From a virus: 39,778 nucleotides of DNA. The stretch is from positions 1 through 39,778 of the IMG/VR virus record IMGVR_UViG_3300005253_000557; one strand, given 5' to 3'. Each line of letters begins with the position of its first letter. Within the stretch, counting starts at the first letter, position 1. A program made the position numbers and the translations under genes. Below, piece by piece: positions 1 to 5,803 of this stretch. The notes under the pieces were generated by a model. That model worked only from the letters and a program-made list of their open reading frames with translations. It made no database searches and was not told the origin of the DNA.

Positions 1-120
1 GCAACCATCTGCTCCTTAGCACCGCCAGTTGATAGCATCCCGCCGCAGTCGTGGATATTAAGCTCACACATCATCGCTTCATTCAAACAATTAGAGCAAG
101 CATCATTGTAATAGCTGTAA
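1..120. repeat. Terminal redundancy, left copy
   Basis: These 120 bases are identical to 39659-39778. A glycosyltransferase frame continues through the join without a stop, so this is most simply the overlap left by circular assembly (circular, or circularly permuted and terminally redundant). A true short direct terminal repeat at a packaging end is possible but less likely, because the repeat lies inside a coding region. Confidence 0.95.
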
Positions 121-776
121 AGGAACCAATCACAGGCTCGGTAAACATCGCCCATCTTCTCATAAGGAATCTGACCTAGATATTTAACTGGTGCGTCCTC
201 GAGATCAAAGTTCCATTCCACACTCTCAGGCCCGAAACGACCAACAATCCATAACTCCATTTCAATATTCTTCTCAAGACTCTCATTCCTAATTTGCTGA
301 TATTCATAAAACGCCATGTGGGGTTGCTTAGAATCATCACGATTCTGGCGGACATATAAACATCTATCATTTTTACCTCTTTTCTCAAACATATTCCCTC
401 CGGGCCTAAATTTCTCAGGATCAGAACCATTAAGAACAACGTACTCATGCTCCTTTTTAGGCAAGTATGGTGATATAAAATCCATTGCCCATTGAGATTG
501 ATAAACAACCACATCCGCTAGCCGGGCATAATCTTTCATGCGTGTCATCCCGGTCCCTCGATTACGTGAATCCTTAAGCCAGTTATCTACCCGCAGAACG
601 ATCTTACCTTTACCTTTAATCTTCTCTACTTCATCGCGGCCCACCATTGAGGCTGAAGGGATTATAAAAATATCCTCAGAAGGTTCGTACCCCTTTATCC
701 CATCAGAAAAGTTATTAGCCCAAGACCACCCGCCTCCTAATCCATCAGGACGATCAGATAAGATGGTTACTTGCAT
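1..776 (-). CDS. Glycosyltransferase, GT4-like (runs off the left edge; 3' end is at 39592)
   Basis: The first 258 codons of a 280-codon gene are here; the other 22 and the TGA stop lie at 39592-39660 on the circle. The protein starts MQVTILSDRPDGLGGGWSW and looks like a GT-B, family-4-like sugar transferase. A C-terminal acceptor-side motif, NDACSNCLNEAM, resembles the acidic E-x7-E signature that holds the nucleotide sugar. The ATG at 776 overlaps the end of the NodB gene by 23 bases, so the two are probably co-translated. It is downstream of NodB and upstream of a small membrane-protein gene (ATGA overlap at 39592-39595). Donor and acceptor sugars cannot be told from sequence. The family call is from motif and length only. 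Confidence 0.85.
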   Translation of the reverse strand, partial: MQVTILSDRPDGLGGGWSWANNFSDGIKGYEPSEDIFIIPSASMVGRDEVEKIKGKGKIVLRVDNWLKDSRNRGTGMTRMKDYARLADVVVYQSQWAMDFISPYLPKKEHEYVVLNGSDPEKFRPGGNMFEKRGKNDRCLYVRQNRDDSKQPHMAFYEYQQIRNESLEKNIEMELWIVGRFGPESVEWNFDLEDAPVKYLGQIPYEKMGDVYRACDWFLYSYYNDACSNCLNEAMMCELNIHDCGGMLSTGGAKEQMV

Positions 777-1359
777 ACTCAGTGTTAGTTACTGAAGTAA
801 AGTTTTTCCCTAGTCTCTCAAATAATCTATCAAGATTTCCAAGATCGGTAGCCTCCCATGAGTGAAGCCAATATGACTTATTATCACCGCTTGGCCGAAG
901 CTCATCATTAAATACATGATACCCTCCATCCATTTCAAACAACCGCATATTTTTGGGAAGCTTTCTCAGATTTATAACTGACCGAGCACACCTATATTTT
1001 TTAGCAAAAAGAAAGTCAGCTATCTCAGGAGTGTAGTAACCTCGCGGATAACAGAATGATTTTGGGCGAGTCCCAAATAATCTTTCATGCCACTCGAGTC
1101 CTTGGCTAATCTCCTGCATCCAAGAAATCTCAGTAAGCCTAGTAAGAAGTCGATGGCTATAAGTATGTTGTCCAATCTCCATCTGAGGGAAATGTTTAAC
1201 AAAAGTTTTCATTTCCCCCTCCATCATCACCTCATGTTTTGGATTCTTAGCAGACCAATAAAACGTAGCCACTAAGCCGTGTTTCCGTAGCAGCTCAGCT
1301 ACTAGAAAATCATTAGGATGGCCATCATCGACACTAATTGTTATCGCCCCTCTATTCAT
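754..1359 (-). CDS. Polysaccharide deacetylase, NodB domain (carbohydrate esterase 4-like)
   Basis: A 201-aa protein with the NodB motifs in order: Asp11-Asp12 in SVDDGHPND (metal and base), His65/His69 in GQHTYSHR (metal ligands), and CYPRGYYTP at about 103-111 (substrate groove). The family removes N-acetyl groups from GlcNAc polymers or makes related hydrolytic cuts on cell-surface glycans. There is no signal peptide, so it should act in the cytoplasm, which fits modification of a precursor better than attack on the wall. It is the first gene of the glycan island and overlaps the next glycosyltransferase. No Shine-Dalgarno is visible; an extended -10 box sits 8 nt before the ATG. Confidence 0.88.
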   Translation of the reverse strand: MNRGAITISVDDGHPNDFLVAELLRKHGLVATFYWSAKNPKHEVMMEGEMKTFVKHFPQMEIGQHTYSHRLLTRLTEISWMQEISQGLEWHERLFGTRPKSFCYPRGYYTPEIADFLFAKKYRCARSVINLRKLPKNMRLFEMDGGYHVFNDELRPSGDNKSYWLHSWEATDLGNLDRLFERLGKNFTSVTNTEYASNHLI

Positions 1360-1367
1360 TGGTATTT

Positions 1368-1376
1368 ATCTTACCA
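1368..1376 (-). promoter_or_regulatory. Extended -10 promoter before NodB (near-leaderless)
   Basis: The minus strand reads TGGTAAGATAAATACCA then ATG. TAAGAT with an upstream TGG is an extended -10 box, and it lies 8 nt from the start codon, so the transcript would have almost no leader. The 12-mer TGGTAAGATAAA recurs in front of the M15 peptidase gene at 11849. No good -35 was found. Confidence 0.5.
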
Positions 1377-1387
1377 TAAATTTTATA

Positions 1388-1490
1388 TGCACGGGCAGGG
1401 AATCGAACCCTGCGATCACCTTCCACCCTTACTGTGATCCCGTTTAGGGGCAGGTCTGGCTCCGGCTGACTATACCACTAGCTTCCGTGC
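1388..1490 (-). tRNA. tRNA-like element with long variable arm, anticodon uncertain
   Basis: On the minus strand the ends pair as an acceptor stem (GCACGG with CCGTGC, then A; the seventh pair is A-C). A canonical T arm, CAGGG-TTCGATT-CCCTG, is present, with a D arm CTA-GTGGTA-TAG and a long variable stem GATCAC/GTGATC as in class II tRNAs. The anticodon arm is abnormal. GCCGG-AGCCAGA-CCTGC would give CCA (Trp) but lacks U33 and has a mismatch. CCTG-CCCCTAAA-CGGG would present CUA (amber) in an 8-nt loop. At 103 nt it is about 10-15 nt longer than ordinary class II tRNAs. No CCA end is encoded. It could be functional and odd, or degenerate. Confidence 0.62.
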
Positions 1491-1506
1491 ATATAGAGAA
1501 CCTTAG

Positions 1507-1635
1507 CTAATTTCCCCTCAGTTTAATAGTTAGGGCGGTTACTATAAGTACAAACAAAATCACTCCAGTGAACATTAGCAATGCACCCATATCCTCACCA
1601 TAACCATGATTGTCTTCTTGAAATTTGAATTTCAT
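1507..1635 (-). CDS. Small single-span membrane protein (42 aa)
   Basis: An ATG-to-TAG frame of 42 codons with a polar N-terminus (MKFKFQEDNHGYGEDM) and one strongly hydrophobic helix, about residues 17-36, ending in a basic KLRGN tail. It starts 16 nt after the stop of the zinc-ribbon gene at 1651 on the same strand, and the tRNA-like element follows. No family is recognised. Single-helix proteins of this size in phages include holin-like and superinfection-exclusion proteins, but nothing here points to either. It is accepted because of the clean hydrophobic segment and tight packing. Confidence 0.55.
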   Translation of the reverse strand: MKFKFQEDNHGYGEDMGALLMFTGVILFVLIVTALTIKLRGN

Positions 1636-1650
1636 AATCTTAGCTGGAAC

Positions 1651-1857
1651 TTATAGCCGCTCCCGCTGTTCTGCAAACTGATATTCATTTCTATACAAAT
1701 AATTCCTCTCATTCACAAACACCTCACCAGTATTTTTATTTGTTATTTTAGCTACTCCCATTTGAAACATCCACAGACATATTGAACAGTAATTTCCTGC
1801 TGTTGACGTGCCTTCATTCCGTCCTAAAAACCTGCCACAGTTCTCACATGTTTTCAT
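1651..1857 (-). CDS. Small zinc-ribbon-like protein (68 aa)
   Basis: I start this at the ATG at 1857, which has AAGGAG 9 nt upstream, rather than at two earlier ATGs without spacing support. The protein begins MKTCENCGRF and has a second Cys pair in YCSICLW at about residues 23-29, so C4 and C7 with C24 and C27 can form a zinc knuckle. The C-terminal half is polar and charged. Function unknown. It overlaps the end of the preceding 44-aa gene and belongs to a string of very small minus-strand genes. A regulatory nucleic-acid or protein-binding role is only a guess. Confidence 0.6.
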   Translation of the reverse strand: MKTCENCGRFLGRNEGTSTAGNYCSICLWMFQMGVAKITNKNTGEVFVNERNYLYRNEYQFAEQRERL

Positions 1858-1978
1858 AATCAATATCTCCTTCTCCATAACCACTCCTTACTGGTTCTTT
1901 TTGCCAAGCCTCAAAATCTTCTTCTGACATTTCAAAGTCAACACAGTAGCCACTTTTTTGTTCTAATATATAAAACAT
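1844..1978 (-). CDS. Hypothetical acidic protein (44 aa)
   Basis: A 44-codon frame beginning MFYILEQKSGYCVDFEMSEE and ending in an acidic, Gly/Tyr-rich tail. Its ATG follows the preceding gene's TGA by one base (TGATATG), and its 3' end overlaps the next gene's start by 14 bases. That is the close packing expected of a real operon member. The sequence resembles small phage proteins of unknown function with a net negative charge. No motif is recognised, and the call rests on position and reading-frame continuity. Confidence 0.5.
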   Translation of the reverse strand: MFYILEQKSGYCVDFEMSEEDFEAWQKEPVRSGYGEGDIDYENM

Positions 1979-1979
1979 A

Positions 1980-2219
1980 TCAGTGCGTCATTAGATAAGC
2001 CATGTATCTAAAGTTATCATTCTTTGGGTTCTCTATCAAGTAACGATAGCTTGATTCGGCTTTAGTCCTTTGAGTCTTGAACCATCTGAATATCTGCGAT
2101 CTCTTTTTCTCGGGGATGCCTAAGTCTTTGATTACCTTGGCAGCGCGGTCCTGCCACTCAAAAGCTGCCAACTTTATCTTAGGCTTAATCCTTGGTGTGT
2201 TGAAGTCTACGCGCTCCAT
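1980..2219 (-). CDS. Small basic protein (79 aa), possible nucleic-acid binder
   Basis: I use the ATG at 2219 (MERVDFNTPRIKPKIK), which lies one base after the TGA of the upstream 26-aa frame in a TGATATG arrangement also seen at 1976-1982. An upstream ATG at 2294 would overlap that frame almost completely. Residues 20-65 look helical and rich in Lys/Arg (QDRAAKVIKDLGIPEKKRSQ), followed by aromatic YRYL. The 'SQIFRWFK' section recalls phage proteins that monitor short sequence tracts, but no family is assigned. It may bind nucleic acid because of its charge. Confidence 0.55.
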   Translation of the reverse strand: MERVDFNTPRIKPKIKLAAFEWQDRAAKVIKDLGIPEKKRSQIFRWFKTQRTKAESSYRYLIENPKNDNFRYMAYLMTH

Positions 2220-2220
2220 A

Positions 2221-2301
2221 TCACTCACACGCCTCGCAGACGTTATATATCTCAGCCTCTTGAGGTTCAGGCATTTCAAATTCTTCTTCGTCATCGTTCA
2301 T
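2221..2301 (-). CDS. Very small acidic peptide (26 aa) with CxxC
   Basis: The frame starts MNDDEEEFEMPEPQEA and ends VCEACE-stop. Its ATG overlaps the TGA of the gene upstream by four bases (ATGA at 2298-2301), and its own TGA is one base before the next ATG. Such coupling on both sides supports translation, although the length makes chance possible. Ten of the first 18 residues are acidic. Function unknown; a DNA-mimic or protein-binding tail could look like this, but that is speculation. Confidence 0.42.
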   Translation of the reverse strand: MNDDEEEFEMPEPQEAEIYNVCEACE

Positions 2302-2528
2302 GATTTTTGCTTACGCTTCCAGTCTAAATAATACTGATACTTTTGGCGTTTCCTCTCAGCTAACTCTGCCGGTGTCTTTTTAGGAATAGGTACCCCACGG
2401 CAATTTTTACACTCACTGTCCACAACCAACTTGCCCTTAACAAAATGAGCATGGGCTGAAAACCCTTGTCTAGCATGATAGCGCTCTTTTCTCTCAGCTT
2501 TAGTATTTATATTTAGTTGTTCAATCAT
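2298..2528 (-). CDS. Hypothetical basic protein with CxxC (76 aa)
   Basis: A 76-aa protein with a central CKNCRG knuckle at about residues 40-45 and a strongly basic, helical C-terminus (AELAERKRQKYQYYLDWKRK). One Cys pair alone cannot complete a zinc site unless a His-rich stretch (YHARQGFSAHAH, about 17-28) supplies the other ligands, which is plausible. It is the first gene of the left minus-strand string. Upstream lies the structured non-coding stretch 2584-2824, which would be its leader if transcription starts further right. No Shine-Dalgarno is evident before the ATG. Confidence 0.6.
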   Translation of the reverse strand: MIEQLNINTKAERKERYHARQGFSAHAHFVKGKLVVDSECKNCRGVPIPKKTPAELAERKRQKYQYYLDWKRKQKS

Positions 2529-2583
2529 ATTTTATTTACAATTATCCCTTTATATCCCTGGGGTAGGCACACACGGTACTGGT

Positions 2584-2824
2584 TATTACACGAACACCAT
2601 AAGCAGTTGTAAGTGAACGTCCCTAGGCGATGAGTGTCGCCGGTGGCTGGAGTAGATATACCACCTATTTCATTCCTTACTTGCTTAATCCCTCTCCTGT
2701 TCTAGCAAGGTCAGCCGTTGTCAGGGTAGACATTGCGGCCACTGTTGCAAGAACACGAGATAAGGTTATGTAGCACCGTTTTTACTAGCCGGTACTAAGA
2801 CGCTAGAGTGTTCGATTTGTAATA
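2584..2824. ncRNA. Candidate structured RNA A, 241 nt with pseudoknot
   Basis: This gene-free stretch is closed by a 14-bp helix: 2584-2597 (TATTACACGAACAC) pairs with 2808-2814 plus 2818-2824, with a 3-nt bulge. Inside, read on the plus strand, are hairpins 2626-2630/2637-2641, 2642-2646/2661-2665 and 2680-2685/2704-2709, and a stacked pair 2714-2717/2736-2739 with 2719-2722/2729-2732. ACCG 2775-2778/CGGT 2790-2793 interlocks with CTAGC 2785-2789/GCTAG 2802-2806 as an H-type pseudoknot. GAACAC at 2751-2756 could compete for the closing strand, which would allow switching. No family is recognised and the strand is not settled; on the minus strand it would lead into the gene at 2528. The rest of 2529-3033 holds only the terminator and promoter listed here. 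Confidence 0.5.
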
Positions 2825-2834
2825 TGCAGACACC

Positions 2835-2857
2835 AAAAAAGCCACACAAGTGTGGCT
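2835..2857 (-). terminator. Intrinsic terminator, minus strand
   Basis: GCCACA (2841-2846) pairs with TGTGGC (2851-2856) around a CAAG loop, extended by A2840-T2857. Six A residues at 2835-2840 become a U run on the minus strand. This would stop leftward transcripts coming from the zinc-ribbon gene at 3670 and separate them from candidate RNA A. On the plus strand no U run follows the stem. Confidence 0.72.
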
Positions 2858-2998
2858 CAGTTGGATGCAACGTAAGAAAATTCAATATTCTTATTAAATT
2901 TACTTAACTGCATACTACTACTATACACAAATTTAATGAGTAGTCCACTTTTTTCTCCACAAGTAAAAAGAGAGCCTAGCGACCTTGGGAGTAGTCAC

Positions 2999-3027
2999 TA
3001 GACTCTAGGGGAGGGTTAGTGTACAAT
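2999..3027 (+). promoter_or_regulatory. Promoter of the first HNH gene (near-leaderless)
   Basis: TACAAT at 3022-3027 is a good -10 box. TAGACT at 2999-3004 matches four of six -35 bases, with a 17-nt spacer. The ATG follows the -10 box by only 6 nt, so the transcript would begin at or next to the start codon. Confidence 0.5.
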
Positions 3028-3033
3028 ACAGTT

Positions 3034-3507
3034 ATGAAGCTGTGTAAATGTGGTTGTGACAAAATGGTTTACCGTAAATTTGCCAGTGGTCATCATTATA
3101 GAATAAAGCCACCTGTAAACAAGGGTAAAGGGAAGGGTTATATAGCAAAAGTTATTAATGGAGTAAAAACCTTTGAGCATCGAGGCGTTATGGAAAAACA
3201 TTTGGGACGAAAGCTGAAAAGAAGTGAACAAGTCCATCATAAAAATGGCGATAAGAAAGATAACCGTTTAGTAAATCTTGAACTAATGGATGCCAGTGCT
3301 CATCAAAAACTTCATAATCCAGAAGTTCCTAAGCCTCCTATTAAATGTTTAACTTGTTCAAGATTCATAAATCCCAGAAGATCAGATGGCCGTACTTATG
3401 GAATTAAACATTGGCTAAAAAAGAAATATTGCTCTCGCCAATGTAAAATTATATTTAGTAGAAAAAGCCGCAGCAAGAAGCTACGGCATCAGCCAATCAG
3501 CGATTAA
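3034..3507 (+). CDS. HNH homing-type endonuclease with terminal zinc motif (157 aa)
   Basis: Start chosen at ATG 3034 ([15 protein letters not shown]); an in-frame GTG at 3019 lies upstream of the presumed transcription start. The middle carries an HNH core, [19 protein letters not shown], with His68-His69 and Asn77/Asn81. A C-terminal pair of Cys knuckles (C105/C108 and C133/C137) probably forms a zinc finger for DNA contact. The N-terminal KCGC knuckle and basic stretch suit DNA recognition. It has its own promoter, is opposite in strand to its neighbours, and overlaps the minus-strand zinc-ribbon gene by 11 bases at the 3' ends. A free-standing homing endonuclease is most likely; a packaging-associated HNH is less so, since it is far from the terminase genes. 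Confidence 0.83.
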   Translation: MKLCKCGCDKMVYRKFASGHHYRIKPPVNKGKGKGYIAKVINGVKTFEHRGVMEKHLGRKLKRSEQVHHKNGDKKDNRLVNLELMDASAHQKLHNPEVPKPPIKCLTCSRFINPRRSDGRTYGIKHWLKKKYCSRQCKIIFSRKSRSKKLRHQPISD

Positions 3508-3670
3508 ATGTACTAACCTCGCATTTCTCGCAGTAGGTATATTCGATAAACCTACTAAACCTGTTCAAGTGACGGAGTTCTCTTTTACTAACGTGGAACC
3601 ACAAGCCCCAACAGAACTCTTGTAGATAACTGACTCTCTCGCATTTCTGACAGATTAAGACAGCTTTCAT
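3497..3670 (-). CDS. Small zinc-ribbon protein (57 aa)
   Basis: The start at 3670 has a perfect AGGAGG 7 nt upstream; an earlier in-frame start at 3721 would bury that site. The protein reads [14 protein letters not shown] and ends [13 protein letters not shown], so Cys7/Cys10 and Cys47/Cys50 make a four-Cys zinc ribbon separated by an aromatic, basic middle. Such ribbons in phages often bind RNA polymerase or other partners; that is inference. The gene stands alone on this strand, behind a structured 230-nt leader with an attenuator-like hairpin, and its 3' end overlaps the HNH gene. That context suggests tightly regulated expression. Confidence 0.65.
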   Translation of the reverse strand: MKAVLICQKCERVSYLQEFCWGLWFHVSKRELRHLNRFSRFIEYTYCEKCEVSTFNR

Positions 3671-3685
3671 GGTTAGACCTCCTAA

Positions 3686-3703
3686 AAAGAACCTTAGTTC
3701 TTT
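3686..3703 (-). promoter_or_regulatory. Attenuator-like hairpin just before the Shine-Dalgarno
   Basis: On the minus strand AAAGAAC-TAAG-GTTCTTT forms a 7-bp stem followed by two more U residues and then AGGAGG (3683-3678). The 5' arm reuses bases 3698-3703, which belong to the closing helix of candidate RNA B, so the two folds exclude each other. CCTCCTC at 3718-3712 could also mask the ribosome site. The stem is A/U-rich, so termination strength is doubtful. Confidence 0.45.
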
Positions 3704-3929
3704 ACTCAGTTGAGGAGGCAAGGATTTGGTAGGGTCTTATCGCTCTCGACAGACTCCCTTTGGTCACCTTGCAGGGATTTTTGTGGCTCGGTCCCGAAGG
3801 TCCTCTAGCTGGTAGTCAACCAGGAATACCACAGGGACTATCAACCCTTGGTTATCATTCGGGGATATGTGACTAAACCATATCCCTATAGCGTCTCCCT
3901 TTTCCGCCACTCCTCAGTTGAATAAAGAA
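3698..3929. ncRNA. Candidate structured RNA B, 232 nt, closed by a 20-bp helix
   Basis: 3698-3717 and 3910-3929 are near-perfect inverted repeats. As plus-strand RNA, 19 of 20 positions pair (two of them G-U); as minus-strand RNA, 18 of 20 pair. Within lie 3718-3723/3767-3772 (GCAAGG/CCTTGC) enclosing AGGGTCT/AGA-CCCT, then 3782-3786/3829-3833 (TGTGG/CCACA) enclosing 3809-3813/3819-3823 (CTGGT/ACCAG). 3843-3846/3850-3853 and an 8-bp hairpin 3862-3869/3879-3886 (GGGATATG/CATATCCC) follow. On the minus strand it would be the leader of the zinc-ribbon gene, and TATAAT at 3937-3932 could serve as its -10. No known riboswitch signature was recognised. The stretch 3671-4037 contains no gene. Confidence 0.52.
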
Positions 3930-4002
3930 CCATCCTTATTATACCTCGCGGAAGCCATTTCGCACCCTTTTTAGGGCTGTTGAGAAGTCAGTTATAAAGT
4001 CC

Positions 4003-4030
4003 TTGCATTATATCTCTTAGTGTATATAAT
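4003..4030 (+). promoter_or_regulatory. Early promoter of the plus-strand operon
   Basis: TTGCAT at 4003-4008 and a consensus TATAAT at 4025-4030 are separated by 16 nt. The YopX ATG at 4038 is 7 nt after the -10 box, so the early mRNA would be leaderless or nearly so; no Shine-Dalgarno fits in the gap. This is the strongest promoter-like sequence on the plus strand and precedes about 5.8 kb of codirectional genes. Confidence 0.68.
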
Positions 4031-4037
4031 ATAGAGT

Positions 4038-4490
4038 ATGAATAGAGAAATAAAAGTCAGGGCTTGGGACGGAGAGAGGATGCTTTACCGTGGGCTCCAT
4101 GATCGTAATTGGTACGCTACCCTATATAACGACGACAGCGGAAGCAATTGTGTGGGCGGTGTCCATCCTAGAGATATAAAATTAAAGACTATGCAATACA
4201 CCGGCCTCAAGGACAAGAACGATGTTGAGATATATGAGGGGGATGTAGTAAGAGTGTTAGATAGAGACTGGCCTTCTCAAGAAGGTGGCAATACAAGCGA
4301 AGAAAATCTTATTGAGTACATGAACTCCATTGCAAGTATATGTCAGGTAATTTGGGCAGGAGCTAGTTTTAACTACGAACGAGTATCTGGTATGGGATAC
4401 TACAATTGGGACTTAGCAGAAACAAAAGGTCGTGATTTATGTGAAGTCATCGGCAACATCTACGAGAACCCTGAACTTTTGAAAGTATGA
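4038..4490 (+). CDS. YopX family protein (150 aa)
   Basis: The N-terminus MNREIKVRAWDGERMLYRG and the central MQYTGLKDKNDVEIYEGDVV are characteristic of the YopX family, named for a Bacillus phage SPbeta protein. These proteins are small, all-beta phage proteins of about 130-150 aa, and their function is not established. The C-terminus DLCEVIGNIYENPELL is also typical. It is the first gene behind the early promoter. Its stop overlaps the next start as ATGA. Length is normal for the family. Confidence 0.88.
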   Translation: MNREIKVRAWDGERMLYRGLHDRNWYATLYNDDSGSNCVGGVHPRDIKLKTMQYTGLKDKNDVEIYEGDVVRVLDRDWPSQEGGNTSEENLIEYMNSIASICQVIWAGASFNYERVSGMGYYNWDLAETKGRDLCEVIGNIYENPELLKV

Positions 4491-4651
4491 CTGACCAAGT
4501 ACACAAGCGAATCATTAGACTACACGACAGCATCCCGGCAGTAACAGCCAGTGATGGGAGGATTAGGGCAGAGCTTAGAAGGATAGCCTTACTATTAAAA
4601 CCTGTAGAAGATGACTCTTGGAAAGATCGAACAGGCATCCCATTAAAATGA
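4487..4651 (+). CDS. Hypothetical protein (54 aa)
   Basis: A 54-codon frame joined at both ends by ATGA overlaps (4487-4490 and 4648-4651), so it is very likely translated by coupling. It starts MTDQVHKRIIRLHDSIPAV and has two predicted amphipathic helices with many Arg/Ile/Leu, then an acidic stretch and a basic tail. No family recognised. The arrangement resembles tiny helical phage proteins that bind host enzymes, but there is no direct evidence of a partner. Confidence 0.6.
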   Translation: MTDQVHKRIIRLHDSIPAVTASDGRIRAELRRIALLLKPVEDDSWKDRTGIPLK

Positions 4652-4965
4652 CTAACTACGAAGAATACGCTGCCCTAGCTCTCAAGAAAAAAGAGCTTGA
4701 GGCTGAAATGGATGAGATCAAAGGGAGGATCATGGATCAGATGTTAGCTGAGGGAGTTAACAAAATGAATACAGTTCACGGGACTATATCGGTAGCTAAA
4801 AGGAAATTGTGGGAATGGCCCGAAGCTATCCTCCAAGAAGAAGCAGAGTTTAAGCTGCGTAAAAAGAAGCTACAGCCTAACATTCCTTACTCAGAGTCTC
4901 CTTATCTAATGTTTAGAGTCGCTGAGGTAGAGGAGAAAGAAGTCGAGCACGGTAAAATTCATTAA
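4648..4965 (+). CDS. Coiled-coil protein upstream of SSB (105 aa)
   Basis: Start at ATG 4648 (MTNYEEYAALALKKKELE), set by the ATGA overlap; a longer frame to 4618 would run over the neighbour. Residues 5-35 form a heptad-rich helix, followed by a small beta region (HGTISVAKRKLWEWPEAI) and another charged helix. Similar two-part proteins occur beside single-strand-binding and recombination genes in siphophages. I infer a role in DNA metabolism from the neighbour at 4984, not from a catalytic motif. The 18-nt spacing to the next gene is A/T-rich without a clear ribosome site. Confidence 0.6.
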   Translation: MTNYEEYAALALKKKELEAEMDEIKGRIMDQMLAEGVNKMNTVHGTISVAKRKLWEWPEAILQEEAEFKLRKKKLQPNIPYSESPYLMFRVAEVEEKEVEHGKIH

Positions 4966-4983
4966 TTTATTAACTAAATAATT

Positions 4984-5505
4984 ATGGGAGCATATTCAAA
5001 AGAACAACAAGAAGAGAAGCCAGTGAGCACAGGTAACTACCTCAATAAATTTGAGGAGGGAGATAACAAGATTCGTATTATTAAGAAACCAATCACCGGC
5101 TATGAGTATTGGCGTGAAATAGATGGAGAGCGTAAACCAGTTCGTCTAAAAGCCTTGCCCAAAGAAATGCCTGAAGAAGCCTTGCCAGCTAAGTATGGAG
5201 ATAAAATTAAATACTTTGAGGCTTTCGAGGTTTGGAATTACGCCGCAGAGAAGATTCAGATCATGCAACTGACTCAAGTCACTATCTATGATGGATTGAT
5301 GAATTACGACATGAACGATGACTGGGGCGATCTTCGACACTACGACGTTACAATCAAAAAAACCAAAGAGGGTGATAGAACTTCATACGATGTTATGGCT
5401 TCCCCACCTACTGAACTTTCAGAAGAGATCGCTAATGCTTCGGCCGAAATAGACATTGACTTAGAAGACCTATTCGATGGAAAAGACCCCTTCAAAAAGG
5501 ACTAA
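4984..5505 (+). CDS. Single-stranded DNA-binding-like protein (173 aa)
   Basis: The order of features matches a phage ssDNA-binding family: YLNKFEEGDNKIRIIKKPITG at about 19-39, then a GYEYW motif, FEAFEVWNYAAEKIQIMQLTQ, and DDWGDLRHYDVTIKK. The C-terminus is strongly acidic (DIDLEDLFDGKDP) like the tails that recruit partners in SSB and gp32-type proteins. The expected role is coating single strands during replication or recombination. No classical bacterial SSB signature is present, so the call is by pattern. The next gene starts 29 bases inside its 3' end. It is the only clear replication-type protein in the genome. Confidence 0.66.
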   Translation: MGAYSKEQQEEKPVSTGNYLNKFEEGDNKIRIIKKPITGYEYWREIDGERKPVRLKALPKEMPEEALPAKYGDKIKYFEAFEVWNYAAEKIQIMQLTQVTIYDGLMNYDMNDDWGDLRHYDVTIKKTKEGDRTSYDVMASPPTELSEEIANASAEIDIDLEDLFDGKDPFKKD

Positions 5506-5803
5506 CCAGCAGAACAAAGCCCTTCATGTGCTTTTTGCATTAGTAGCTGATGAGTTTGAGAAAGCCGGAGTTGAAATGTCTATCTTTGCTAAGCTACCAA
5601 TCCGAGTCCCCTGGTCAGAGGTAATAGTTAAAGAGTTATGGCGAGCCATTCAAATAGCCCAAGTAAACAAAGTAAGTACCTCTAAATTAACTAGAAAAGA
5701 AATCGAATTAGTGTATGACACCTTTAACCGAATGATCGCTGAGGAGTTCCATTTACATATAGCATTTCCAAGTATTCAACAATTATTACAAGACAATGAA
5801 TAA
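5477..5803 (+). CDS. Phage recombination-associated protein, NinB-like (108 aa)
   Basis: The N-terminus KRTNQQNKALHVLFALVADE recalls the opening of NinB/Orf-type recombination mediators, which start with a basic 'xxQNxAL' helix. A later helix ends in HLHIAFPSIQQLLQ. NinB-family proteins bind SSB-coated DNA and help load recombinases. That would fit its place directly after the SSB-like gene, which it overlaps by 29 bases. It is shorter than lambda NinB (about 146 aa), and catalytic residues are not expected, so this remains a tentative assignment. Alternative: an unrelated phage helical protein. Confidence 0.5.
   Translation: MEKTPSKRTNQQNKALHVLFALVADEFEKAGVEMSIFAKLPIRVPWSEVIVKELWRAIQIAQVNKVSTSKLTRKEIELVYDTFNRMIAEEFHLHIAFPSIQQLLQDNE

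Noticed and set aside
1-120. True direct terminal repeat of a linear phage
   Set aside because: The repeat lies inside an intact reading frame that continues through the junction; assembly overlap or terminal redundancy is simpler.
176-514. A 112-aa minus-strand open frame
   Set aside because: It is the out-of-frame shadow of the junction-spanning glycosyltransferase, which explains the region from 776 to 1 in one frame.
2584-3929. IscB/omega-RNA (HEARO) or OMEGA-type system
   Set aside because: The HNH protein lacks RuvC motifs and is only 157 aa, so an RNA-guided nuclease is not supported despite the nearby structured RNAs.
2541-3970. Possible group I intron carrying the HNH gene
   Set aside because: GACTAAA and AGTCC-like fragments recall intron core elements, but I cannot place P and Q elements or splice sites, and no split gene flanks the region.
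3671-4037. T-box or other known riboswitch
   Set aside because: No T-box AGGGTGGNACCGCG motif or other conserved riboswitch core could be found by eye.
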